The translations under genes were made by a program, and so were the position numbers. From Chitinophagaceae bacterium (GTDB lineage: Bacteria; Bacteroidota; Bacteroidia; Chitinophagales; Chitinophagaceae), in NCBI GenBank assembly GCA_023229465.1, contig JALNZE010000024.1, forward strand, positions 1-48,217: a stretch of DNA of 48,217 nucleotides, given 5' to 3'. The notes under the pieces were generated by a model, which was given only the letters and a program-made list of their open reading frames with translations, was not told where the DNA came from and did not search any database. Each line of letters begins with the position of its first letter. The first letter of the stretch is position 1. This document shows, in pieces, positions 34,264-41,961 of the stretch.

Positions 34264-34273
34264 CAAGCCAGAT

Positions 34274-34312
34274 AAGGCTTTCAAGCGATAAGCTTGGAAG
34301 CCTTTTTCTTTT
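34274..34312 (+). terminator. terminator after tRNA-Phe
   Basis: AAGGCTTTCAAGC, loop GATAA, GCTTGGAAGCCTT, then TTTTTCTTTT. The 13-bp stem has one G-T pair. It ends the tRNA transcript and shields the element from chromosomal transcription. Confidence 0.9.
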
Positions 34313-34333
34313 GGTCGAACAATGGTCGAACAA
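34313..34333. repeat. duplicated GGTCGAACAA beside the tRNA
   Basis: GGTCGAACAA occurs at 34313-34322 and again at 34324-34333, separated by one base, directly after the tRNA terminator. Short direct repeats at this place are often arm-type sites of a tyrosine recombinase. That role is inference. Confidence 0.45.
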
Positions 34334-34457
34334 AAGAATATCTTTATTTCAGGAACAATAATTATAGTATTAAGAGAGTTAGTAACACTTGCTGGTATTT
34401 CCTCAATCATATAACCGCAGAGGATTTTAATAGTTACTTTTAAAACTAATTTTGACT

Positions 34458-35042
34458 ATGCGAGATCACATCATTCGGCAAGCTTTCCACAATTCAATAC
34501 TTAAATCTGCTCACGAAGACACCGAAACGTTTGTAGTAGATGAATTAGGATTGAAGAATGGAAAAATACGAGCCGACATCGCTGTATTAAACGGAAAGCT
34601 AATAGGATTCGAAATAAAGACAGAGAGGGATACACTTTCTCGATTACCATCACAGGTAGAGGCATACAGTGAAATATTTGATAAGGTCTTTATTGTTGTA
34701 AGCGAAAATCACTTACAGAAAGCACTTGGGTTGATACCGGAGTGGTGGGGTGTTTATACTATTAAGTCTAATGAAGAAGGGGATTATTGCTTCTTAAATA
34801 TAAGGAAAGGGAAAACTAATAAAGGTCAGGAGTCATATTCACTAGCCCAATTGCTTTGGAAAGCAGAAGCGTTAGAGGTAGCAAATACAATAATAAAAAA
34901 AGGAGTAAATCCTAAAACCCCGAAACATGAGGTCTATGATTTTCTTTCAAGAGTTTTTTCTTCAAAAAAATTGAGTAAAATTGTTCTACAATATCTTAAG
35001 CAGCGCGATAACTGGCGAATAAATCACGCACTACTTTCGTAA
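34458..35042 (+). CDS. sce7726-family PD-(D/E)XK nuclease-like protein
   Basis: The 194-residue product matches the sce7726 family. The stretch RADIAVLNGKLIGFEIKTERD gives a PD-(D/E)XK site: D40, E52 and K54, with E29 in the first helix and Q66 in the following helix (LPSQVEAY). This is the core of restriction-endonuclease-fold nucleases. LIPEWWGVYTI and a C-terminal helical region follow. Members usually sit beside sce7725 or beta-family genes; here a beta-family gene is tail to tail with it and overlaps it by 47 bp. The ATG at 34458 is used; the frame also opens at a TTG two codons earlier. The cellular function of the family is not known to me; a DNA-cutting defence role is inference. Confidence 0.82.
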   Translation: MRDHIIRQAFHNSILKSAHEDTETFVVDELGLKNGKIRADIAVLNGKLIGFEIKTERDTLSRLPSQVEAYSEIFDKVFIVVSENHLQKALGLIPEWWGVYTIKSNEEGDYCFLNIRKGKTNKGQESYSLAQLLWKAEALEVANTIIKKGVNPKTPKHEVYDFLSRVFSSKKLSKIVLQYLKQRDNWRINHALLS

Positions 35043-36084
35043 AATGGTGGTTGTTCCCTACCCAATTCCAAACGGTAGGACTTCCTGGTGTTGTTTCCCC
35101 CAAAGAACATTTTTTTATGTGAGCATCGCCTTCAGAAAAAGGTTCACCAAGATAAAACCCAGACTTCAAAATATCTTTTGTTTGAGCAACATATTGTTTA
35201 AAATCTTCTGACTTTTTTAATGCCTTGCCTTTAATTACAAACCAAAGATCATTATGTGTATAACGGATATTTGCACTTCGAGACATCTTGGCTGGGTCAA
35301 ACTCAAAATTTCCGGGAGCAACAATGCCATAATCTCCATAATTAATTGCTCGGTTAAAGGGTTCTGATTCAAGCTTTTTAACCAATTCTTGATAGAACTT
35401 CCACTCATTTCTTGGTATATGATTAATTCCTATTTTAATTAAATTAGTTGGGGGAAAAGACCCTCCGCAAACTGTAAAAGACTTCCATTCTTTTAAACTG
35501 GGAAAGCTTTCTAGCGCGCCCAAGATTCCGTCAGCAAAATCAGAGGTATTTGTAAAATCGGAAGAATTCAAATCCAATATTATATGACATTTTTCTACTG
35601 GCATTTCGATTTCCAATAGCAATTCATTGAGTTCAGTTTCAAACGATGGGGATGTAATATTTTCTATACTGATTCGAATAGCGATTTCATCCAAACCATA
35701 TATTAATTGTATTGCTTTAATCCCCGTAATTAAGTTCGCAGGAGATGATATTCGCACAACAGGCATTGGTTTAATTCCATTTTCAAAAAGAATATTGAAA
35801 ATGTATTCGATACAGCTTACACCATTAGGGCTCTCGTTATTTATAAGGTCAGTATCAATAAAAAAATGATTGCTTGGCCATTTTTTAATTACTTTTTTAC
35901 AGAAGTTTTGCAAATGATCTTCAATTGTTTTCGGTTTTTTCTGAGTTATATTATCCCACATTTTGCTTGAAGTAATCTCAAGTAATGGGAACATATATTT
36001 TTTTACTAATGGATCTAACTTAGCAAGGGCATCAAACTCGCCTTGTTTAGATTTTAATACCGGAGTATAAAAGGAGCTTATCAT
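34996..36084 (-). CDS. beta-family protein (partner of sce7726)
   Basis: The 362-residue soluble protein begins FYTPVLKSKQGEFDALAKLDP and contains FPLLEIT and VVRISSP, as in the beta protein family, which has a TIM-barrel-like alternation of strands and helices with late motifs (GDYGIVAPGNFEF, IRYTHNDLWFVIKG). No catalytic site is obvious. It is the last gene of a three-gene minus-strand set (DUF6932, XRE-ImmA, beta), 15 bp after the XRE-ImmA gene, and its last 47 bp overlap the convergent sce7726 gene. Family members are often found with sce7726 or ImmA-type genes; function unknown. Confidence 0.75.
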   Translation of the reverse strand: MISSFYTPVLKSKQGEFDALAKLDPLVKKYMFPLLEITSSKMWDNITQKKPKTIEDHLQNFCKKVIKKWPSNHFFIDTDLINNESPNGVSCIEYIFNILFENGIKPMPVVRISSPANLITGIKAIQLIYGLDEIAIRISIENITSPSFETELNELLLEIEMPVEKCHIILDLNSSDFTNTSDFADGILGALESFPSLKEWKSFTVCGGSFPPTNLIKIGINHIPRNEWKFYQELVKKLESEPFNRAINYGDYGIVAPGNFEFDPAKMSRSANIRYTHNDLWFVIKGKALKKSEDFKQYVAQTKDILKSGFYLGEPFSEGDAHIKKCSLGETTPGSPTVWNWVGNNHHFTKVVRDLFASYRAA

Positions 36085-36099
36085 AACTATTGGGATTAT

Positions 36100-37365
36100 T
36101 TAAAATTCAAATGAAAAGTGTTTTCTTACTTCACCCTGGCCAATTAAATCTGAAAACTGATAATATCGACCAGACTCTCGTCTAATTCTGCCAGCAATTA
36201 GTGCAGGATGAATTTTTAGAGTTTTAGCTTGATTAGTGATTGTTTCCTTGGAAGGATTAAATCTAACAAGCGATTTTTTCCAAACAGAATTCGGAATAAG
36301 AGAATTCAACGAAAATTCATCAGCCTCTTGTTCAATGCCGTCAATCTTTACGTCTAAATCGTCAAATATCACCGTCAAAGAATCAGACAAATGAAGATAA
36401 ATGTGTGCTATTTCATGAAATAGCACAAACCAAAAATTATCCAATCTGTCGTGCCGAAGCGTCATTGCTACAATTGGTTCATTGCTATCCAATAGCAAAG
36501 CCGCACCATCCAAAAAAGTACCCTCTAATTGAGGTTCAATAACAACTCGGATACCACTATTTCTCAAAAACTCGATAGCTTTCAATGGGCCATCATCCTC
36601 TATACTAAAATGTGCCAACGTACTTAACCAGTCTTGCGTTATCACCTCCTTTTTAAATACAGATGGTATAGCCTGCTCTTTAGCTTTAATGAGTATGTGG
36701 GCATACCATGCATTTAATGCAAATGTGTTCAACGAGGAGCCACTGCGTACTGATTTTTTATTAAGACTATATTGAAAAGACTTAAACCCAGCTCTTTCAA
36801 ATAACGTTTCAAGTAAGTTTTTCGAGTCAATAATGGCATCATTAAAAGAACCCGAAAAATTTTTAAACCATTTTCTCTGAAACATTTGTTTAAAGGGATA
36901 GTTGGCAACATCTAAATTATCGGGAGCCTCTATCGTTTTAATCTGTACATCTGCGTTTATTTTAATATTTAGACATTCCGCAATTTTGATTAAGGTTTTT
37001 AAACTAGCCGTTTCGTACTTCTCTGATTCATATCTCTGAATTTGCTGCATTTTTAATCCCAGCATATCTGCCAATTGAGCCTGTGTAAAACCATTTGCAA
37101 TTCTTGATTTAATTAACGCCAGAGGAAGATCACTTAGGCTGTGAACCTCTGAAACGGCAATATTCCCGGCTTTTAAATTCTCATATTCTGTTGCTTGATC
37201 CAACAAATCTTTGAGTTGAGATTCAATAGCGTTTTTATGTAATTCAAGAAGCCGTGGGTTAATTGTTTCAGTTGGATTTGGAGTCATAGAATACCCAGCT
37301 AATGACTCCTCAAAGTTTTCAATTTGAGACTTTGTGATTTTATATTGCCTATCATTAGTGATCAT
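36100..37365 (-). CDS. XRE-type HTH regulator fused to an ImmA/IrrE metallopeptidase
   Basis: The 421-residue protein has three parts: an N-terminal helical segment (1-75), an XRE helix-turn-helix (about 82-136, TQAQLADMLGLKMQQIQRYESEK), and a C-terminal ImmA/IrrE zinc peptidase (about 220-400) with HEIAH at 317-321 and a downstream acidic ligand in EQEADEF. In ImmA-type systems the protease cleaves the paired repressor, and here both are in one chain. Its ATG overlaps the stop of the DUF6932 gene as ATGA, so translation is coupled. The combination suggests an autoregulated switch for the linked genes, perhaps released by DNA damage or infection; that is inference. An operator-like palindrome precedes the operon. 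Confidence 0.88.
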   Translation of the reverse strand: MITNDRQYKITKSQIENFEESLAGYSMTPNPTETINPRLLELHKNAIESQLKDLLDQATEYENLKAGNIAVSEVHSLSDLPLALIKSRIANGFTQAQLADMLGLKMQQIQRYESEKYETASLKTLIKIAECLNIKINADVQIKTIEAPDNLDVANYPFKQMFQRKWFKNFSGSFNDAIIDSKNLLETLFERAGFKSFQYSLNKKSVRSGSSLNTFALNAWYAHILIKAKEQAIPSVFKKEVITQDWLSTLAHFSIEDDGPLKAIEFLRNSGIRVVIEPQLEGTFLDGAALLLDSNEPIVAMTLRHDRLDNFWFVLFHEIAHIYLHLSDSLTVIFDDLDVKIDGIEQEADEFSLNSLIPNSVWKKSLVRFNPSKETITNQAKTLKIHPALIAGRIRRESGRYYQFSDLIGQGEVRKHFSFEF

Positions 37366-37829
37366 ATTATGCCTCCTGTATTTAAATGATTTGTTAATCT
37401 AATAATCCCTTTCTGTTTACCTGTGTACTTGTCGGTTTGAAAGAAATCTAAGAACGGTTTCCCTGTCATCGCTTCGGTAATCGAGGCCGGAAAATATTCA
37501 CCTAAATATTTTTGCTTTTGATTAAACCTCTCGTTTGAAAGATCAAAAAAAACAGGATCAAGTAAGTTGGGATCAACAAAATTCATATCCCAACAGACCT
37601 CGTAATCATTCGGTATGGGTTTATCCGTGACATAACTGCCATCTAAAAAGATCTGAGGACAACCACTGCTGAATAAATTATCTAAGCCGTTTTTTAATCC
37701 TTCAAATAAAAGAAGTCTTGACTGATTGATAACATATCGAGCATATACTTCAGCTAAAGTCGAATTGTGAATGCCTGGAGGTAGAATCGGCCAAGGGCTT
37801 CCCAAAACACGTAAACAAGTAGGTATCAT
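37362..37829 (-). CDS. DUF6932-type nucleotidyltransferase-like protein
   Basis: The 155-residue product contains FLDGSYVTDKPIPNDYEVCW. It follows the minimal nucleotidyltransferase signature GS-x9-D-x-E with G64, S65, D75 and E77, so it is probably an NTase-fold protein. I associate it with DUF6932. It is the first gene of the operon with XRE-ImmA (ATGA overlap). In toxin-antitoxin systems an NTase toxin can sit beside an HTH antitoxin, so a toxin role is conceivable. The ATG at 37829 is four bases from an inverted repeat. Confidence 0.65.
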   Translation of the reverse strand: MIPTCLRVLGSPWPILPPGIHNSTLAEVYARYVINQSRLLLFEGLKNGLDNLFSSGCPQIFLDGSYVTDKPIPNDYEVCWDMNFVDPNLLDPVFFDLSNERFNQKQKYLGEYFPASITEAMTGKPFLDFFQTDKYTGKQKGIIRLTNHLNTGGII

Positions 37830-37830
37830 T

Positions 37831-37850
37831 ACACAATAATTTTGTTGTGT
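37831..37850. promoter_or_regulatory. candidate operator palindrome of the DUF6932 operon
   Basis: ACACAA at 37831-37836 and TTGTGT at 37845-37850 form a perfect 6-bp inverted repeat with an 8-bp spacer, adjacent to the start codon of the DUF6932 gene. A dimeric XRE protein could bind here. No clear TAnnTTTG lies nearby. The rest of the gap to 38032 shows nothing I can name. Confidence 0.4.
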
Positions 37851-38032
37851 CTGTCAAATGTCTTATGAAAATATCATTTCGCCAAATAAAATTTTATAAT
37901 GTTGACTGTTAATTAGTTAGAATCGATCCTAATAGGGCAATGCCCCGAACCCAAACTTGGTACAAATGAAATAAAATGATGATAAGTATTCCAATCACAC
38001 AAAAAGCAAGTAATTTGTAAAAAAGCCCTTTA

Positions 38033-38302
38033 ATGGAAGTAATCTGCTTAGAGGATACTGCCTTTTATGCCCTAATCGAGCAGGTTGTTGAACGTATTAA
38101 GGAGAAGCATGCCATAAAGGAAGACAGATGGATATCCCCCGAGGAGGCAATGCAAAAGCTTAGAATTTCGAGCAAGACCACGTTACAGAAACTTCGAGAT
38201 GAAGGAAAAGTTCGGTTTTCACACCCACAGCCCAAAATCATACTTTACGATGTGGAATCTATATACGAGTATTTAGAAAAACATGTTAACGAAACATTTT
38301 AA
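38033..38302 (+). CDS. excisionase-like helix-turn-helix protein
   Basis: An 89-residue DNA-binding protein of the small MerR/excisionase type that is common on Bacteroidota mobile elements. The helical start (about 1-28) precedes WISPEEAMQKLRISSKTTLQKLRDEGKVRFS (by position about 33-63) with the winged HTH, then ILYDVESIYEYLEKH. It may control excision or the mobilisation genes. A second small gene starts 3 bp after its stop. Confidence 0.88.
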   Translation: MEVICLEDTAFYALIEQVVERIKEKHAIKEDRWISPEEAMQKLRISSKTTLQKLRDEGKVRFSHPQPKIILYDVESIYEYLEKHVNETF

Positions 38303-38304
38303 GG

Positions 38305-38625
38305 ATGGAACAAACCCAAGATACCAATGGAGAATATGTCCGTGGATTCAACCATGCATATCTATTAGCAGAACATGAGCCGCAATTATTGTCCGACATC
38401 ACTCGAAGCGTAAACCCATCCAACGAGTATTTTGAAGGTTTCTTTTCGGGTAAAGCCGAATGGGAGTTAGAACAATCAAAAAGCGAATTTAATGAGATTG
38501 AACAGTTGCGTGAACCTCAAGAAGAGCACAACCGAGATCTTGATCAGCCCAAAAATGAGTTAGACGAATTGGATCAATTAAGAGATCAATCAGAAGAAAG
38601 AGATAATGATTTGGATCGTGAATGA
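38305..38625 (+). CDS. small charged protein with an 18-residue internal repeat
   Basis: A 106-residue acidic protein with no family that I recognise. Residues 1-55 are mixed, with NHAYLLAEHEPQLL and NPSNEYFEGFFSGK. The C-terminal half repeats a unit: EIEQLREPQEEHNRDLDQ and then ELDQLRDQSEERDNDLDR, probably a coiled coil. It shares a transcript with the HTH gene (2-bp gap) and faces the relaxase gene tail to tail; the relaxase C-terminus has a similar charged tail. Confidence 0.65.
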   Translation: MEQTQDTNGEYVRGFNHAYLLAEHEPQLLSDITRSVNPSNEYFEGFFSGKAEWELEQSKSEFNEIEQLREPQEEHNRDLDQPKNELDELDQLRDQSEERDNDLDRE

Positions 38626-38677
38626 TGGATTGTATTTCCCCCCGAATATAATCAGTCAGTAGAACTTCATGGTCGCA

Positions 38678-38711
38678 AAAGCCTCTCAGTAATGAGGGGC
38701 TTTGTTTCTTT
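38678..38711 (+). terminator. terminator of the HTH / small-protein operon
   Basis: AAAGCCTCTC, loop AGTAAT, GAGGGGCTTT, then GTTTCTTT. The 10-bp stem contains one G-T pair. It lies 53 bp after the stop of the 106-residue gene. Confidence 0.8.
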
Positions 38712-38719
38712 AGAGAGTA

Positions 38720-38794
38720 GCAAGATTGCATCTCGCCATGGCGATTTATCAATCTGCCGTATGGCGAGATGCAATCTTGCGGGGAAGCATCCCC
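38720..38794. repeat. perfect 20-bp inverted repeat plus small hairpin; candidate oriT part
   Basis: GCAAGATTGCATCTCGCCAT at 38720-38739 and its exact complement at 38761-38780 flank a 21-nt centre. A second small hairpin, GGGGA-AGCA-TCCCC, follows at 38781-38794, then GTACCCC. There is no T run, and a separate terminator stands 10 bp upstream. Its place beside a MOBP-type relaxase fits an oriT or relaxosome-binding site, but nic cannot be assigned. Confidence 0.55.
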
Positions 38795-38836
38795 GTACCC
38801 CTCAAATAAATTAGCCCAGACAGAAACGATAGTTGC

Positions 38837-39823
38837 CTATGGCTCCCTATCGTCACTGTCTTCTATTTCTTCAACTTCATTCTCATTTTCCTGATCTTCT
38901 CTTTCGAGATCATCACGAAAAGTTTGAATATCGTCTTGGTCTTTTTCATTATCATTTTCTTCTAAATCCCGTGAATCTCGAACAGTTTCTTGTTCGCGTT
39001 CCTCACTTTTCTTTTCGCGAATATCACGGAGTTCAGATAGTGCCTTTTCTTCTTTAAGATGGATTTCGTCAAGCTTGGCTATTTTCTCTTTGTCATAGCC
39101 AAGCCTACCCAATCTAAATTTTAAGCCATCCTCTGACCTCACACCGGTAAGACGGCCAGCCCGATAGTAAGGGTCATACCCCTGTGATTTAAGAGTTGTC
39201 AAAAAGGAATCAATAGATTTTGATTTTGTATATCCTGCTTCAAGGGTTTTCAGCAGTGTTTCCTTTTGTGATACCCGGCTATTATGCCGATCTACAACCG
39301 GCTCTTTAGTTGCTTTGTTAAGTCCGTGCCTGGGGAGCGAGTGAATTAATTCAGGGAATTTCTTTTCTTGCCATTTATCAAGCGATTGTTTCAGTTCCCG
39401 AAATTCTGCCCGTGAAAGCCTGTTGGCTTGTCCGGTAAGGTACTTGGTACCCGACATGACCATGTGTAGGTGTACATGGTCATTGTCGAAGTGAACTGTA
39501 CCAATAAAGAGGTTGTCTTTTCCACGAAGTTGCATGTATTGCTTCGCAACAGCCCGAAGTGTCTTTTCAGTAATCTTATCCTTGTCTTTATTTGAAAATG
39601 AAAGAATTGTGTGATATGCCTTAACACTGTCTTTTCGTTTATGTAAACGAAACTTGTCATTTTCTTTAAATTCTTTGATTTGTTTATCTAATGTCCGAGA
39701 CCGGACATTGTGCCGGATAATAATTGGCTTTTGATTGCCATTTACAAGTTTATCCTCTTTTTTAAAGAGATACTTTAATAACTGACCGGTGCCGGATTTA
39801 CGACTAAGAGATTTGAGTATCAT
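38837..39823 (-). CDS. relaxase / mobilisation nuclease (MOBP-like)
   Basis: The 328-residue relaxase nicks DNA at oriT and leads the strand into the recipient. The metal motif is HFDNDHVHLH (residues 111-120), and conserved Tyr residues lie early (KYLF at 18, YH at 70). Residues about 1-210 form the nuclease; 210-250 are a linker with GYDPYYRAGRLTGVRSEDG; the last 75 residues are an acidic charged tail (EEREQETVRD to EIEDSDDREP). The start overlaps the MobC-like gene as ATGA. It ends 57 bp from the inverted repeat at 38720-38780. Confidence 0.92.
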   Translation of the reverse strand: MILKSLSRKSGTGQLLKYLFKKEDKLVNGNQKPIIIRHNVRSRTLDKQIKEFKENDKFRLHKRKDSVKAYHTILSFSNKDKDKITEKTLRAVAKQYMQLRGKDNLFIGTVHFDNDHVHLHMVMSGTKYLTGQANRLSRAEFRELKQSLDKWQEKKFPELIHSLPRHGLNKATKEPVVDRHNSRVSQKETLLKTLEAGYTKSKSIDSFLTTLKSQGYDPYYRAGRLTGVRSEDGLKFRLGRLGYDKEKIAKLDEIHLKEEKALSELRDIREKKSEEREQETVRDSRDLEENDNEKDQDDIQTFRDDLEREDQENENEVEEIEDSDDREP

Positions 39824-40359
39824 GGAAGGGATTCCAGTAACTGATACAAATTGGCTTTTGCAGCAGGATTTTTGGCAACTGCTTCCGTAACTATATGATC
39901 TATTGTTTTGGGAGAATGGAGAGAAACAAACACTACTCTTTCCAGTTCCAATATCCTTTCAAGGATAATTTTACCTGTTTGCAGATGCAATGCTTTTTCT
40001 TCTATCATTTCCTGTATCAGATTATAGTTCATATTAAGCAATTGAACAATTTTACGAACTTCTGTTTTATCGGGAACGAGATATACTTTGGTCGTGTATG
40101 CAAGTGTTGCGGATTTGATATAACTGACACGGCTCATATTATGAAGCTTGGCTGCTTTAGTGAGGTCTTTTAATTCATCAGTTGCCCAAGATGTAGTAAG
40201 CTCTTTTTCAGCCTGTCTTTTTTGCTTACGCCATCTAGCTTTATAATCTTGCCAGTATTTTCTCCGTGCCTGAGCAATGGCATCACCTGTACCGTGTTCT
40301 AACACGCCGCACGAATCAAGATAAGTGTATACACCGGATTTGATTTTCCTTTTGCTCAT
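39820..40359 (-). CDS. MobC-like relaxosome accessory protein
   Basis: A 179-residue protein with a basic N-terminus (QARRKYWQDYKARWRKQKRQAEKE, by position about 30-53) and a helical core LTKAAKLHNMSRVSYIKSATLAY, the ribbon-helix-helix-like feature of MobC-type proteins, which help the relaxase recognise oriT. The C-terminal half is a helix-rich region (MIEEKALHLQTGKIILERILELE). It is coupled to both neighbours by ATGA overlaps (with the coupling protein at 40356-40359 and with the relaxase at 39820-39823). Confidence 0.75.
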   Translation of the reverse strand: MSKRKIKSGVYTYLDSCGVLEHGTGDAIAQARRKYWQDYKARWRKQKRQAEKELTTSWATDELKDLTKAAKLHNMSRVSYIKSATLAYTTKVYLVPDKTEVRKIVQLLNMNYNLIQEMIEEKALHLQTGKIILERILELERVVFVSLHSPKTIDHIVTEAVAKNPAAKANLYQLLESLP

Positions 40360-41786
40360 TCGGCCTTGAACTCAATAAGTGGAGGATTGTAAAATGACAG
40401 CTGCTCTTCTAATTCATACGGAGGCAATAATGCCAGGCTCCGCAATTGTTTATTTTCATAGTATGGACTTGGTTCTAACAATAGCGGCGGTTTATTTCCG
40501 CTCAACACTAGAAGTTTATCTAGTTCATGGATTTCTTGCGCTGTAAGAAGTTCGCGGGTTCGGTTTACACCTTCAATATCAATGAATGAATATTTCCCCA
40601 TTAGCTTTTCAAGCATTACGCATGTTTCAAGCGGCTGCCCGGAGGGCATAAAGACCTTCAAATGTGAATTTGCAAAAATGTTGACCGCTTCTTGTTTTGA
40701 ATACAGATGTTCGATCTGATTGTAATCCTGCCAGAGTGTTGCAATCGAGATAGCGTTTTTCCGGGTAAGAGCCAGGGCTTGGGGCAACGAAGGTAATTTC
40801 ATGCTTGAGGCCTCATCTATTAATAGCGTGATGCTTAAGCCTTCGTTGCCGATTGGCTTGCTCAATACATTTGAGCAAAAAGATTCGAATAGGCTACTTG
40901 TAATGCTCCGATACAGATATGCATCACTTGCCGCCGAACAAATATATAGGGCATGCTTGCGTCTGCGGAAATCGTCAAAATCAATTGAATTGTGTGATGT
41001 TACAAGTGCAATGTTCGGAGACTCGTATATCCGCAATGCGGTTAAGGCGGTAGACAGTGTGCTTTGGAGCGTTTTGTCAGGAGTTGCCACCAGGCTTTTG
41101 TATTGATTCAAAAGTTGCTGATCCCCCGAAGCGACCATAAGCCTGTCTATTTTCTTTGGAGCAAACGAAAACACCCGTATTAGATGTATGACGTTGAAAA
41201 TGGTCCTGTATTGTGGGTCAGCATAGGTAATTAAGTATTTCATGAATAATGCGATTGCCGATTCTGCACTTTGTGCCCAGTAATCATAGGATGATCCTTC
41301 TAGGGCGTTCCTCATAATGACATTTGCAAGCTTATATGCATCGTTGTGAGACCTGCAAAAGGAAAGAGCATTGAAACCTTGTGATACGTTAGGGTTGTTA
41401 TAATCTAAAATTGAAATCGCATACCCGGCATTATGTAAAGCCTGTGAGGTGCCATTGAAAATTTCGCGCGAAGGGTCGTGAATAATGTAAGAAGAGTTGT
41501 GCGATTGTAATAATGTCGTAAAAATCAATGAGGTAGATTTACCACTTCCGCTACCACCAAAAGCTATTAAATGATTGTGAGCCTCTTTCTGTGAGTTTGA
41601 CCATGATCCAACATAGAACCCATCACCTCCTTTTTTTAGTATGGTTTGCACCTTCCCGAAATCCGCATTGTATTGCATCTTACGACGTGGTGGCACCACC
41701 TGAACAGCTAGTTCCGATACTATTTCAATCGCCGCTTCAAAAACAGAAGCAAGTAGATTGAAAAGGAGTTGAATAAACTGTATCAT
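40356..41786 (-). CDS. VirD4/TraG-type type IV coupling protein
   Basis: This 476-residue ATPase brings the relaxase-DNA complex to a mating channel. Walker A is FGGSGSGKST at residues 76-85 and Walker B is LSITLLIDEASS near residue 325. At the N-terminus only one short hydrophobic stretch is present (FIQLLFNLLASVFEAAIEIV), and the protein is shorter than typical VirD4 (about 600 or more), so membrane helices may be supplied by the small upstream gene. No channel genes are present, consistent with a mobilisable element that borrows a transfer system. Confidence 0.9.
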   Translation of the reverse strand: MIQFIQLLFNLLASVFEAAIEIVSELAVQVVPPRRKMQYNADFGKVQTILKKGGDGFYVGSWSNSQKEAHNHLIAFGGSGSGKSTSLIFTTLLQSHNSSYIIHDPSREIFNGTSQALHNAGYAISILDYNNPNVSQGFNALSFCRSHNDAYKLANVIMRNALEGSSYDYWAQSAESAIALFMKYLITYADPQYRTIFNVIHLIRVFSFAPKKIDRLMVASGDQQLLNQYKSLVATPDKTLQSTLSTALTALRIYESPNIALVTSHNSIDFDDFRRRKHALYICSAASDAYLYRSITSSLFESFCSNVLSKPIGNEGLSITLLIDEASSMKLPSLPQALALTRKNAISIATLWQDYNQIEHLYSKQEAVNIFANSHLKVFMPSGQPLETCVMLEKLMGKYSFIDIEGVNRTRELLTAQEIHELDKLLVLSGNKPPLLLEPSPYYENKQLRSLALLPPYELEEQLSFYNPPLIEFKAE

Positions 41787-41950
41787 GCAGTCTTGTTTAT
41801 GATTTTTTCAATTACCTCTGATGCTTTTGTAAAGGTGATGCCGAGAAGTTTCAATACCCAGGAAATGCAAATGATGCATATCTTAAAAGAGGCAACTATT
41901 AATGACTTAATTGCCTGAACAAAAACGTTGCTTGTTTGTGATTGACTCAT
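41783..41950 (-). CDS. 55-residue hydrophobic protein coupled to the coupling protein
   Basis: The frame reads from ATG at 41950 to a TGA that overlaps the coupling-protein ATG as ATGA. The product begins MSQSQTSNVFVQAIKSLIVA, continues SFKICIICISWVLKLLGITF, and ends EKIINKTA; the middle 27 residues could be one membrane helix or an amphipathic helix. It lies 11 bp after the vWA-like gene. I know no family for it. Tight packing between coupled genes supports expression. Confidence 0.65.
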   Translation of the reverse strand: MSQSQTSNVFVQAIKSLIVASFKICIICISWVLKLLGITFTKASEVIEKIINKTA

Positions 41951-41961
41951 ACTACGGCTGT

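Noticed and set aside
33620..34410. Two long minus-strand frames of 182 and 154 codons before and across tRNA-Phe
   Set aside because: One crosses the tRNA gene (GPGSNRRHKDFQSFALPTELPHR is the well-known artefact of translating a tRNA-Phe), the other lies in repeats and overlaps the end of asnS.
34447..34454. TAATTTTG as a -7 element for the sce7726 gene
   Set aside because: It is only 3 bp from the ATG, so transcription would start within the gene.
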